From positions 149,850,001 through 149,914,000 of the forward strand of contig NC_060212.1 in assembly GCF_021130785.1 (NCBI RefSeq): a stretch of 64,000 nucleotides of DNA, given 5' to 3'. This document shows, piece by piece, positions 48,861 to 58,893 of the stretch. The stretch's first letter is position 1, and the number at the start of each line of letters is the position of its first letter. The DNA is from Homalodisca vitripennis (taxonomy: Eukaryota > Arthropoda > Insecta > Hemiptera > Cicadellidae). The translations under genes and the position numbers were made by a program. The notes below the pieces were generated by a model. That model made no database searches and was not told the DNA's origin. It saw only the letters and a list, made by a program, of their open reading frames with translations.

Positions 48861-50640
48861 CTTTTTGCGGGAATTTATTTTTTCAAGAGTGACACGTTGC
48901 TAACAACACATTCACACAACCCACAGAAGGAAAATACACAAAAGCAATAACTCGTTTCGAATCAAATAGAAATACAGTACCATTAAATCTACATTCCAAT
49001 AGAAAACAATGTTTTTTTTTTTGTTTTTAATGCAGGGCATAACAGTTGTATTGCTGTACTATTATTTTATATTTGGAAAAATGAATTACGCTCACGTTAC
49101 TTAAAAATAGACCATGTAATGGTTTAGGCGAGCCACCCGTGTCATTCACCTCCGAACAAAGCGCGATCGTCGAGTGAACAGAGGGTGAGGGGAGATTGTA
49201 GTGGGAGGGGGGGAGGGGGTGAATGACGCACATCTTCACGTGTGGGGTCGTGTGTGAGTATGGCGGGGCACGTTCACATTTCAGGGGTTTCTGATTACAC
49301 TAGCGCGACCCTTGGTACACCTGTCCTCCCGTGGATTCTGTTATGTCCCACCTAATGTGTATTTACCACTGATTAAGCACAAACAAATACCAGTTCCTCC
49401 CCCCTCCCATATCGTCCCGGAGGTCGCCACCCCAACAATGGCCCAGAGCCTGGCTTTCCCTCCATATTTACTATCAACAACAAATATCGACTGGATAGCT
49501 AACACCTATAGTGGATCAATAAATAGATAAAGTATGTGAAAAAAAAACTCTTCTACGATGAGTTCTTTTAAGTGCATGTCCTTTCTTCATTGATGAGGCC
49601 AGTATAATAGGTTGTCTCTTCATTTGGTAGGGAGGAATTGCAAAAGGCGCTATTTTCAGTTTGATTCCACGAAAGAGAACATCTTTCTTTCAATAACTAA
49701 CGTAGGAATGAAAGCAAGTACAATACTTGTAAAACAGCGCTAAAGGCGTACTTTACAAACAGTGCTTTATACATTCATTGCATACAAGTCCGAGTCGGTA
49801 CTTGAGCCTGACAATAAAGAATGCAGCTGGTAATTGAGCCTAATGGTTATGGCTACTCTTTTATATCTCATCTCCGGCACATAAATTAGTTTAATTGCTA
49901 CCAAGCGGAAACCTGACAACGGGCGCATCCTTTGTCTACTTTCGTTTAGAATGTAGACTGGGCGAACCGGACACTGATATACTTTCACTTCATAGATCTG
50001 TTATCATACTCAAAATGATCATGTGAAATAACTTCTTTATAGACACATTTACATTTTACAAGTGAAAATGCGATTTCTTATTTTTAACTGGTCTAGAACA
50101 TAGTGGATTGATCTAGTATAATATTATTCCTCTATGGTCTAGAGATTTTGTACTTTTATAATTATTCTTTTTCGGAGATTCCAGCACAATACGAAAAATT
50201 CTCTGGAATCAACATATGAGCACAAGCTCGATAAACAATAACTTATTAGCCTAAACAACTCTTGCTTTAAATTTACGTTATATTTTTTTGATGGAACTCA
50301 GATTGTAGGAAATTTCTGCTAATTTTTATTAAAAAAAAAGAAACAAATTGTTGGTCATTGAATATAAATAAAAAAGTACAAAGGGCCACAATTGTAAAAA
50401 TAACAAATTTTTATGGAAGGTATACTAATAAATTCATGTAATGTGGTTTAATTTACAATTTTACAAACGTAAAACATTTCATAAATATTTAGATAGAACA
50501 ATTACTTTTCAATCTCGATGAAAAATGCCAGGGTTATTGTTTCCTTTTCTTAACATAAAATAACGGTATATAGCTTAAGTACAAATCTAACTATAAATAC
50601 AACACACTAGCACTGCTATCTGATAAAATAAACAAATAAG
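48861..50640. other. Promoter-proximal part of intron 1, nothing recognised
   Basis: AT-rich sequence with a G-rich run at about 49,190-49,220. Short open frames at 49,027-49,530 are unsupported. Confidence 0.4.
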
Positions 50641-50649
50641 AAAACTCAC

Positions 50650-50697
50650 CGAAACGACATTGTTTGAAGAGAGTGGCAACACGGAACACATAGCCAT
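50650..50697 (-). CDS. First coding exon: 16-codon start of the minus-strand gene
   Basis: On the minus strand ATGGCTATG begins at 50,697, preceded by GTGACG, an acceptable insect start context. It is open for 16 codons (MAMCSVLPLSSNNVVS) up to a strong donor, TCG|GTGAGTTTT. The coding part ends in phase 0, as required by the 40-codon exon at 20,796-20,915. The proposed transcription start at 50,742 gives a 45-base 5' leader without upstream ATG. A second in-frame ATG is at codon 3. The exon is so short that the case rests on the promoter, start context, donor and matching phase together. Confidence 0.6.
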
Positions 50698-50742
50698 CGT
50701 CACCAACACACATCTAACCGCGACGAGGGCTGGCGCGCAACT
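50698..50742 (-). other. 5' untranslated leader of exon 1
   Basis: Forty-five bases between the predicted transcription start (A of TCAGTT) and the ATG at 50,697. The leader is GC-richer than its surroundings and contains the DPE at 50,710-50,715. Confidence 0.55.
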
Positions 50743-50744
50743 GA
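50710..50744 (-). promoter_or_regulatory. TATA-less core promoter with Inr and DPE
   Basis: TCAGTT (50,744-50,739 on the minus strand) matches the arthropod initiator TCAKTY exactly, with A+1 at 50,742. AGATGT at 50,715-50,710 occupies +28 to +33 and matches the DPE consensus RGWYVT at every position. The Inr-DPE spacing must be exact to work, and here it is. No TATA box is present at -30. The bases between are GC-rich, including GCGCGCC. Confidence 0.72.
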
Positions 50745-50749
50745 GTTAA

Positions 50750-50784
50750 CAGCTGTGATATTTGAGGTTAGTTTAGAACAGCTG
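50750..50784 (-). promoter_or_regulatory. Paired CAGCTG E-boxes just upstream of the start site
   Basis: CAGCTG palindromes lie at 50,750-50,755 and 50,779-50,784, about 8 and 37 bases upstream of the predicted start and 29 bases apart. CAGCTG is a typical site for basic helix-loop-helix factors. Function is inferred from position only; six-base matches are frequent by chance. Confidence 0.35.
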
Positions 50785-53379
50785 ATGTCTTGACGCTCCG
50801 ATCAACCACGAGTGACTCACCGGGCGAGCGACTGGCAACTGACTGGCTACTAGCAGCCTTGCTGCTTGACGTCCAACCTCCTTGATGAGATTAGCGGGGA
50901 GTTCACGTGAGCACACACGGGTCTGCTCACTTTTAGCCCTGCACATGTTACACACTGAAGTCTCGTGCACACTTCAAGTCCTGTAGGGGATGTGATAGGG
51001 GATTCTTTTATAGTTTCCCTTGTGACGAAGCCAAACACATACGTTATTTCTAGAACAATTTGCCCACAAACATTATTAAACAATTATTTAAATCTGCATC
51101 GTAATTAATACTCAATAGCGTTTTTATCCGTTGGGCATTGAACCAAATAAAAGACATTAATTATGGTCTACGGTAAAAAGAGTACTGCGGAAAAAAAATT
51201 GTAAAAGCACCAAATTCTGTATTTAAAAAATTTATATTACAGATTATACTTTTGAAAATGTCATATATACGGTGCCTGGAAGAGAGAGAAACTCTGTTTT
51301 TGCTTAGGCGTTATATTATTTTGTAGTAAAATATAGATAGTTTTCTTTTTTCGAAAGTTAATGTTTTGAACACCTTTGTACTTATCTCTCAGTTGGGATT
51401 AAATATCTAAGTATTTTTCTACATTTCTCAGGGCCATGCCTCCTATAAACTGAATTCAATTGCATTTCTGTATGTGGAACAGATCTTTTTAATAAAAGAA
51501 ACCAGATGTTAGCTGAGAGATTTTATACGGTATAAACCTCAAAATTAAAATAACCGTAAATTCTATGAGAATCTCTTCATTATAGTTGTATCAAAATATT
51601 AAGGTTATAACAAAAACTAAGTAGGCTATCTTTAGCTTTTTTGTAAGAAAAATGTAAATTTGTAAACGTTAAGGAAGAGAGAGCGTAACAAAACGTTACG
51701 TACTTTTGTTGCAGCAAGAATTGATGAGTTTCTATGTTATATGATACTACCATCGACGTATAGGCTATGTGTATGGAGATGTAACTGCCACTGTCTACTT
51801 AATTTCCCTAGGGTAAATAATTCATTCTCAAGAAACTTTTAACGGTAGTTTTTGTATAGTAAAAATATGTATTGCTTCTCTGAATGTATTGTTAACTTTG
51901 ACAAACACTTGATGGCAGTTGATGGTAAGAAAAAAAAAACACAATGTATACATGTATAAACATCATGAAAGAAAAATAAAAATATACGTAACTAAAGAAG
52001 CAACGAGGCCAAACTAGTTAGATGTGTCATACAGGTTAAATTGTGTAATATGTAAACTAAAAACCTCCATGGTTATGCTACTGATACTTAAATTTTGAGG
52101 CATGTTATTGCTAGGTGTAACTAAATATGTATCATCGAAATATACTTATCAGTTAAACCATATGCTATTATAGGTTGCTCTGTTTATTTATGTTTGCATG
52201 CACACCTGTACCGAGTCATTTGTGTTATTATAAGTTTAATGTGGGGTCAATGTAGTTAGGGAATATCTTACACATAATCTGGTATATACTGTTTTTGGAT
52301 TCAAAAGATAAATCTACGAATATTCTTTTCGAGTTCTGAGTAGCACTACGAGTAAATAATTTCGAATTGGGGTATACGTTGAATGTATTACATTGGTTTG
52401 TTGCAAGGATATAATAATATTTCAGGTAGGAATATACTAAATGTATCTATAGGTTTACTAACTTTATTTTGGAATATTTTTAAAAATTCGTTTGTTTGAA
52501 GCAGAGGCATCAAGTAAATTGTATACCCCTCCAACAATTAACTTTTAACAATTATTAATAAAGGCCAAGTTTGTATTTTCTTGGATAGTTGTATTTAAAA
52601 TTATTTGTCCCTACCGCCCTTATTCGCCCTTAATGATCAGCATTTTGGTATTGGATGGGCTACAACTGTCGTGATTTAATCAATGACATGTTTTACTGTT
52701 CTTAATGCTGATTCTTGTTTTCTGTTGTGAAGGTTTCAAACAAAACAACTGGTAAAAGAGTTGGAGCACAAATTTGAGTAAGACATTTAAAAAACACAAT
52801 TAAAATGGTGATTAAAACATTCCGGAATGCCAAATTTAAACAATGCCACGCGTCTGTAACCGCTACAGAAAAAATAGATTACGATAAATAATACAATGTC
52901 AGGATTTGACTTGTTAAGATTGATCTATGGAGCACGCTCGCGAAAAAATAACTACGACGCTCTAATAATCTAAATTGCCTTGTACCAATCCCCCCTTCCA
53001 GGTGACACCGAGGAAGTTGTGAGTAAAGGAAGTTCTGTTGAAGCTAAACAGAGTACTAGTTGGATGTGCCAACTATATCGACCCAAGTTTGGCGAACAAG
53101 CAGAGAGTACTCGTCAATCACCGCATCGATTCGACCGCAGTCACCGAATAATACAGTGACAAATGGACGCAGGTGCAAACTTTCCGTTGCAGTCACTTGT
53201 GTAATCCTACAGCGAACACAAAACTACGTAACACAGTAAAGTCTTGAATCTATTTTTCGATCCTATCACCACTACCTTTAAATGTAAATGGACGCCTCTT
53301 ATTGAGAGTGGATTTCACTATCAACTGGTTTACGAATCAACTCAACTTCAAAAAATAATTTAAACCTCCCTAAAGACCA
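50785..53379. other. Upstream region, nothing recognised
   Basis: The first 250 bases upstream of the promoter are moderately GC-rich, with an unsupported minus-strand frame at 50,850-51,083. The remainder is AT-rich without genes or element ends. Confidence 0.4.
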
Positions 53380-53760
53380 AATTTTGCAAACACATATGCA
53401 ACTAAATGAAATTATTATGCCCAGATAGGTTTCTCCAATTATACTTAACCCTGATGAGGTTTTTCGCGGAGGTCATTGAACATTTTTGGTCCAAATAAGA
53501 CAAGTTTATTCTCACCCCCTTAAGCCTCACTTTGCGAAAGTGATGGTCATGGCGGGTGCTGCGCTGGTAGAAATGGTCTCCATAAGTATTGCGCCTTTCC
53601 TAGCAGTCCAGATGGGACATAATGACCAAAGCTTCTCACGGAAAGCACAAAGCGGATCGCCGCATTCTGAACTGGTTGCATTCTCTGAACGCTCTTTCTC
53701 AGGATACTAGTCTGCCGAATGCAGGAGAACAATATTGAAATGCTGACAGGACCGAAGACT
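53380..53760 (-). pseudogene. Decayed 3' end of a LINE reverse-transcriptase ORF
   Basis: On the minus strand MQPVQNAAIRFVLSVRSFGH fits the conserved region after the polymerase domain of jockey-like non-LTR retrotransposons, where the family pattern is LQ-VQN plus an aromatic/Arg-rich segment. After frame changes, a stretch near 53,490 fits the later 'gp-lfN-L' motif (FGPKMFNDLREK). Stops and deletions break it up. Only the last part of the ORF is present, as expected for a 5'-truncated copy. Confidence 0.6.
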
Positions 53761-53899
53761 GCATAACTGCTTGACAGAACCTGGTAACATGCTCCTGAAT
53801 AGAATGCTACTGGATATCTGATAATTAATCAATCACTCTTCTGTATTTCTGAACACGTGATTTGCTGTACGGGCCATCCGGTACTTATTGGCTGAGAGT

Positions 53900-54090
53900 T
53901 AGTGAAGTAAACTTGAAATTTGACATGAGGCTTAATTTCTAAACAAGGAACATCGAGTTTGATGATGGTGCATGTAATGTGATTGTGGTGTAGCTATGTC
54001 ACACGCTCAGTCAGATCGTTAGAGGATTTTTTACATTGGCCTTATGGATAACCACGATAGCAACGAGAATAAAATAGAATAAATGAATTT
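53900..54090 (+). repeat. Copy of the dispersed repeat seen at 12.1-12.5 kb
   Basis: ATGGTGCATGT, ACATTGGCCTTATGGATAAC and AGCAACGAGAA occur in the same order and spacing as at 12,246-12,335. The copy abuts the LINE fragment that follows. Confidence 0.6.
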
Positions 54091-54114
54091 AAAACGAATT
54101 CGATATTCGTTGGG

Positions 54115-54722
54115 TTGGTTGGCAAGACTTTCGTTTCATTCTATCGGGACCTTCTTCTGACGTAGCCAAGATGTTCTACGGATAGTATATTTTTCTCAAG
54201 TTGAATCGATTTTGAGGTACGGGTTGATGTTCTGGGGGTCCATCCACTTGGTAAATTTCATAGAGTATTTGTCCTCCAGAGATGGTGTTTGCGAATCATC
54301 TCAGGACGTAGGAGGTTCGAGACTTGTAAACCTCTTTTCGGTGAATTAAAAATACTTACTCTAGCGTGTCTGGTGGGGTACGAGCTTGCTCTTTTGTTAA
54401 GGGCAATCCAAAGTTTTTGTAAGCAATGGATACTACCATCAGTATCCGACCAGATCAAGAGAGCTGATATCTGTGGCTGCCATAGTACCAGCGCATTTGA
54501 GAGGGGTCCATACTACTTGGGTGCAAAAGCTTTCAATGCATTATCATTGGATATTAAAAATAAGCACAATTTACGTTTATTTAAACAAAAACTAAAGACA
54601 CACTTTCTTTATAAATGTTGTTACTGTGTAAAAGAATTGTTAGGTTAGATATAGTTCTTAGTATTTAACGTGTAATGTAAATATGTATTTTGCATTTACG
54701 AATATAAATCTTGAATCTTGAA
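54115..54722 (+). pseudogene. 3' end of a LINE reverse-transcriptase ORF with tail repeat
   Basis: YFSQVESILRYGLMFWG (from about 54,187) is the typical tract at the end of the reverse-transcriptase domain of jockey-like LINEs. After a frameshift LRIISGRRRFETCKPLFGEL follows, then ERGPYYLGAKAFNAL and FLYKCCYCVKELLG at the C terminus, ending in TAG at about 54,646-54,648. These motifs are in family order. The short 3' untranslated part ends in TTGAATC-type units (TCTTGAATCTTGAACC), a usual LINE tail. The upstream part of the element is absent, so it is 5'-truncated. Confidence 0.82.
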
Positions 54723-54749
54723 CCTTCGATAAACGGTGTATCAGTTTTA

Positions 54750-54980
54750 ATTGTATAGGGACGAGCTTTAGCAAACCCTATAAATCAGGCTGATATCTCG
54801 AGAGTGCATTGAGCTGTAACTGTGAAATGTTGTATATTTTGCTTAGCTATCACAAAGGATTCATACAAAAGACCTCTTCTGTCTGTCTGTCTATCTGCCT
54901 GTGTGTGTGTTTTCCACTGGATAATTAAAGAACAAATAGAGCAACAGACTTGAACGAAGCTTGTTTCGCGACTCGCAGTG
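54750..54980 (+). repeat. Further copy of the dispersed repeat seen at 12.4-12.5 kb
   Basis: GGGACGAGCTTTAGCAAACC, then CAGGCTGATATCTCGAGAG and TGAGCTGTAACTGT, parallel the sequence at 12,466-12,520 base for base with scattered changes. A (TGTC)n run (TCTGTCTGTCTGTCTATCTG) follows at about 54,889. Confidence 0.6.
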
Positions 54981-56270
54981 TGGCATACACTTTACCATGC
55001 TTGAAAGTATTGGTTGAAAGTAAGTTTCCTACCACCATATAAAAATGGTTATAGTGAAATTGCGCTAAACTTCAGAATGCGATTTCGTTCACTGAAACAA
55101 GTGAAATTTATGTGTCCTAAAGTACTTGACTTTCCTTTATCTCTCTTCATGGGTTTTCTACTTACAGATTCATAACTCATTAACATTTTGTCTCAAGATT
55201 TGTAATTTTTAATTGTATAAAGAAATGGACTTAGAGTTAGTAGAGAAAGCTGTTTTAAAATGGCGACTCTAAAATATTTTACATCAATTTATCAACTTTG
55301 TGTAATTAAATCAAGTATTTTATTTATTTAGCTCTAGGCCTAATTAAGGCCGATAAGCATACAAAGTAACGACAATATAACTCAAAACTTTTACGTATTA
55401 CAAATGTTTGAGGTACAAAATACCTTCAGACAGATACATAAATATTTCTGAAAATATGTTTGTAGCAATTGTTTTACTTACACTATTTTGCGCTAAAGAA
55501 TGACATCCTGATGTTCAATAATACGAAAACATTCGGTTTATTGCAATGATTCATAACTTTTGCCATCCTTTGAAACATTACTCAATAAACGTGTGCAATA
55601 AGCAATATAAAGGATGGACACTAAACAGTAGTATATTAGTAAAGAATAACAAATTATTACACAGTATTAATTACTATAACAGTATTAACTGTTCTACGAC
55701 TGATTGCGGGAACTTCCGTGATTCTACGTTTCTTGTGACATTGAATAGAACGCGACGAATAAAACGGAACGCCACGGATCTGAGAACGCCGATTGAACTA
55801 CCAACGAGAGAGCAAGGGATCAAAGCACTCTTTCGGAACCAAAATGTGGTTTTAATAAGTGCTCTGGCCGTAACGACTGGACGGACAGGGCTGTGTAGCA
55901 GACTGAGTGTAATTCATGCGCATGCAAAGTATGGGAGCGAATGACCAGCGCTAGAGCTAGGTTGGACTAAGAACTGAGCAGCGGCGGCCGCGGCCTTGGC
56001 CACGTGAGAACCCCCAATTGAGCGGCGGAGGGGCGTTGACCGGCTGTAATGAGTAAAAAACAATGTTCTCTCACCCCCCCCCCCCCCCACACCGATTCAT
56101 GGCTGTGGCACGAGCGTAATTGTACCATCATGGCCGGAGAGGGGGAGGGGGAAGTGATCACGAAGTAATAGACAGTAGTAATTGCAGTGGACACATGGAA
56201 TATACGACTTGACGGACATTTTCTTTTGAACCGCAAGTATTACATCTACAAGGAAACTTCAGATCACAAA
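54981..56270. other. Unannotated stretch
   Basis: AT-rich up to 55,700. Bases 55,720-56,170 are GC-richer and include a C-homopolymer at 56,075-56,090. The plus-strand frame at 55,546-55,944 has no recognisable product. Confidence 0.35.
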
Positions 56271-56284
56271 TTAGAAACTTCTAT

Positions 56285-56745
56285 TTTTTTAAGAAACTTT
56301 GTAATACATCACTATTAAGAACGATTTATTTTGCACTAGTTGATTCAAGATTGCAGTATGCCTTGCCATGCTGGGGAGGAAACTATAGATCATTAATAGA
56401 TACGTTATTATTAAAAAAAATATTGTACGAAAAAAAATTTAAAAAAAACAAGTTCCTTTCCATTCTACTAGATGTTAAATATTTTACCTACCCAGCTTTT
56501 TTTATTGTCATAAGGTTGTTCTTTATTAGAAGTGGAAATAGAGAAAACACAATGCCTATTCATTTTTATAATACAAGAAGTTCTGAAAATAAGCTCTTAT
56601 GACTACCCAAAGTAAATAAAGTCAAATTTCGTAATTCCTTTCAATATCGGGGACCAAAACATTTCAATCAACTCCCACTTCCAATTAAGAGTACAAACAC
56701 TATCGAACATTTTCGTAAAAAAACACTCGTTTGGTTTTTTTTCTG
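56285..56745 (+). pseudogene. 3' end of a second LINE reverse-transcriptase ORF
   Basis: LRTIYFALVDSRLQYALPCW GG (56,318 on) is the characteristic end of the polymerase domain. It continues through a Lys-rich stretch to HFYNTRSSENKLL, a stop, then KVNKVKFRNSFQYRGPKHFN and QLPLPIK. The HxYNTR and 'F-yrGp-hfN-LP' motifs are in the order known for LINE C-terminal regions. At least one in-frame stop (56,600) makes it a pseudogene. It is more AT-biased than the copy at 54.1 kb and clearly a different family. The (TA)n run that follows may mark its end. Confidence 0.78.
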
Positions 56746-56801
56746 CATTATGTAGATATCTTAACAAAGTTTTAGAATAAATACGTTCTTGACATAAATA
56801 G

Positions 56802-56905
<104 letters not shown>

Positions 56906-57748
56906 TTCAATTAAAGGCATGCTTTTACTTATGTTATAGTAACAGTAAAACCTCAGATGTTACAGTTAGATCATTATTGCGTTTTTAAATTAATGCTAGA
57001 CTAAATATTACTTGTTTTTTTTCTCACAGTTATTGTTAATTTACTTTGTACAACTGGCCACGCTACTGGATAAAGTGGTCAGGTCTATTTTCACACACTC
57101 AAATTATTATTTCTACATGTACTTCAATATGGGAATTAAAATTAATTTATTCATTTATTACTTCAAACAATAAAATTGTCTTATAAATGGAACTTGTACT
57201 CAGAAAATTCAACTAGTAATTGCCGAATTAAGTGTTTAGTAACATTATATTTTATGGCATAAATGACACCGTATATATTTTCCGTCTTATGCATGTCAAT
57301 ACTGGCTGGATATTTCGAAGTTGTAACTGATCCAACTTTTAAGTATTGTGAGGTAAAGTTGATAAAGCTAAAGAATGCGTGACTTATTTACACCAACTGT
57401 TATTCTTATTTCAATATATCAGTTTCAAGTAGACCTCTAATGCACACATTTAATAAATATACTATAAACAATATTATACAATAACATAGAATTAATACTA
57501 ATGAACCACTATAAACTATTATTCTTAACCGATTGCGAACAAATTTGATATCGAAAGAAGTCTCTAGCACATATCCAATGCCGTAATGATTGTGAATTGT
57601 TTATCGGAGGTAATATAAAGGTCCAATGAAAAGTTTCATTTTTTTAAATTAAATATGCCCAGAACAAATCTGTAAGCCAATTCCTTTGAGCAAAGACTCG
57701 GCAGTTTTATTACACATACTATTGATTTAAATAATTTGGAATGGTATG
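56906..57748. other. Nothing recognised
   Basis: AT-rich spacer between the LINE remnant and the fold-back Penelope-like fragment. Confidence 0.4.
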
Positions 57749-58102
57749 ATTACTTAACAGCTATAACTTAACCTTTTTATACAAGTATACAGCAAACATA
57801 TAGTGCTTCAAAACGCACTACATTTTGCACAACTATGTAGATAATCCAAAATGCTTCAAAATAGTATATGTTAGAGATGTAGCCTTGAAAAGTGTTTTAT
57901 AAATATGTATAATACAATATAAATAAACCTTTCAACACTTTTTGTAAACTTTTATTTTTGTTACTATGTACACTTCGAAATCTGTGATTTCATCTTCAGG
58001 TACTAAGGTTAAGTTATGAAAATAAATAATTAAAACCAATTTGTCATGTGTTTTTTTCACTACCTTGGTGGCTAAATTTGTTGTATTTAATTTTATGTGT
58101 GA

Positions 58103-58392
58103 TCAATGTATATTGTTTGAAAGTCTATCGAATAATACATTTTTTGTTAGAAAATCTTTGTCATTTAATAATATATTATGATTAATTTTGGTAGATAATA
58201 AGCGACTTTTTTTGCTTGTGTGTAAAATTTCAAGATTGTTTTCGATGTTAGTGTATGTATGGCCGGTGTTATTTAAATGGTCTGCATATTTTGAATTTGA
58301 CGATGTTTTCAATGCTTTTATGTGTTCATTAAATCTAATTTTGAAGGATCGGCCGGTTTGTATGTATCGGCCGAAATGTACATAGTAACAAA
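58103..58392 (-). pseudogene. C-terminal GIY-YIG endonuclease fragment of a Penelope-like element
   Basis: Read from the inner edge of the right arm, the frame gives GRYIQTGRSFKIRFNEHIKA, then SSNSKYADHLNNTGHTYTNI and ILHTSKKSRLL, ending in TGA at 58,103-58,105. YI-QTGRSFK-RF-EH and the later Y-HL---GH pattern are the hallmark of the GIY-YIG endonuclease at the C terminus of Penelope-like reverse transcriptases. The family normally has YIGQTGR; the Gly is missing here. The frame is open to its stop, but the reverse transcriptase and the first half of the endonuclease are absent. It cannot be functional. Confidence 0.82.
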
Positions 58393-58714
58393 AATAAAAG
58401 TTTACAAAAAGTGTTAAAAGGTTTATTTATATTGTATTATACAAAATAGTATAGTTTACATTTTTTGGAAATACTATAAAATTATTAACATTTCAGCCAT
58501 CACATAATCGTCACGAGAATGACTGTTTGTAGATTAACTTTCAATCCGATTATCCATGTTATATTTATATTATATCCACTCTGTATGTTCACAGGGCATC
58601 TCAAGAAAGAAACGTGCTTTAGACTTTAAATTTTGAATGCAGTCTTAGAGATGCCTGTTACGCGATACGTTGTGTAGCGTACTCCTACCTTGCATAAGAG
58701 AAGGAGATCTTATC

Positions 58715-58717
<3 letters not shown>

Positions 58718-58767
<50 letters not shown>
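58718..58767. repeat. (AT)n microsatellite inside the right arm
   Basis: About 50 bases of AT dinucleotides within the segment that interrupts the right arm of the fold-back element. Confidence 0.96.
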
Positions 58768-58773
<6 letters not shown>

Positions 58774-58893
58774 CTATACTATTTTGGAACATTTTGGATT
58801 ATCAATATAGTTGTAAAAATTGTAGTGCATTTTGTAACACTATATGTTTACTGTATACCTCGATAAAAAGGTTGGGTTATAGTTGTTAAGTAT

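Larger units (their letters stand above)
20916..50649 (-). other. Intron 1 of the minus-strand gene (about 29.7 kb)
   Basis: Bounded by the donor TCG|GTGAGTTTT at 50,649 and the acceptor ending TTTCAG at 20,916. It contains the mariner-like element, the MITE, the SINE-like head and four tandem arrays listed separately. Additional coding exons may exist inside; none was clear enough to call. Confidence 0.5.
57749..58893 (-). mobile_element. Fold-back copy of a Penelope-like retroelement
   Basis: The left arm 57,749-57,979 and the right arm 58,371-58,893 are inverted copies of one another. The outer ends (TACTTAACAGCTATAACTTA against TACTTAACAACTATAACCCA, read inward), the ATAATCCAAAATG words and the inner ends (TTTGTAAACTTTTATTTTTG) all correspond. 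The right arm is longer because about 300 bases, including a (TA)n run, lie within it. Between the arms is a minus-strand GIY-YIG-type coding fragment and its 3' flank. Penelope-like elements are known to carry terminal repeats in direct or inverted arrangement, so this fits a 5'-truncated insertion. Confidence 0.72.
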
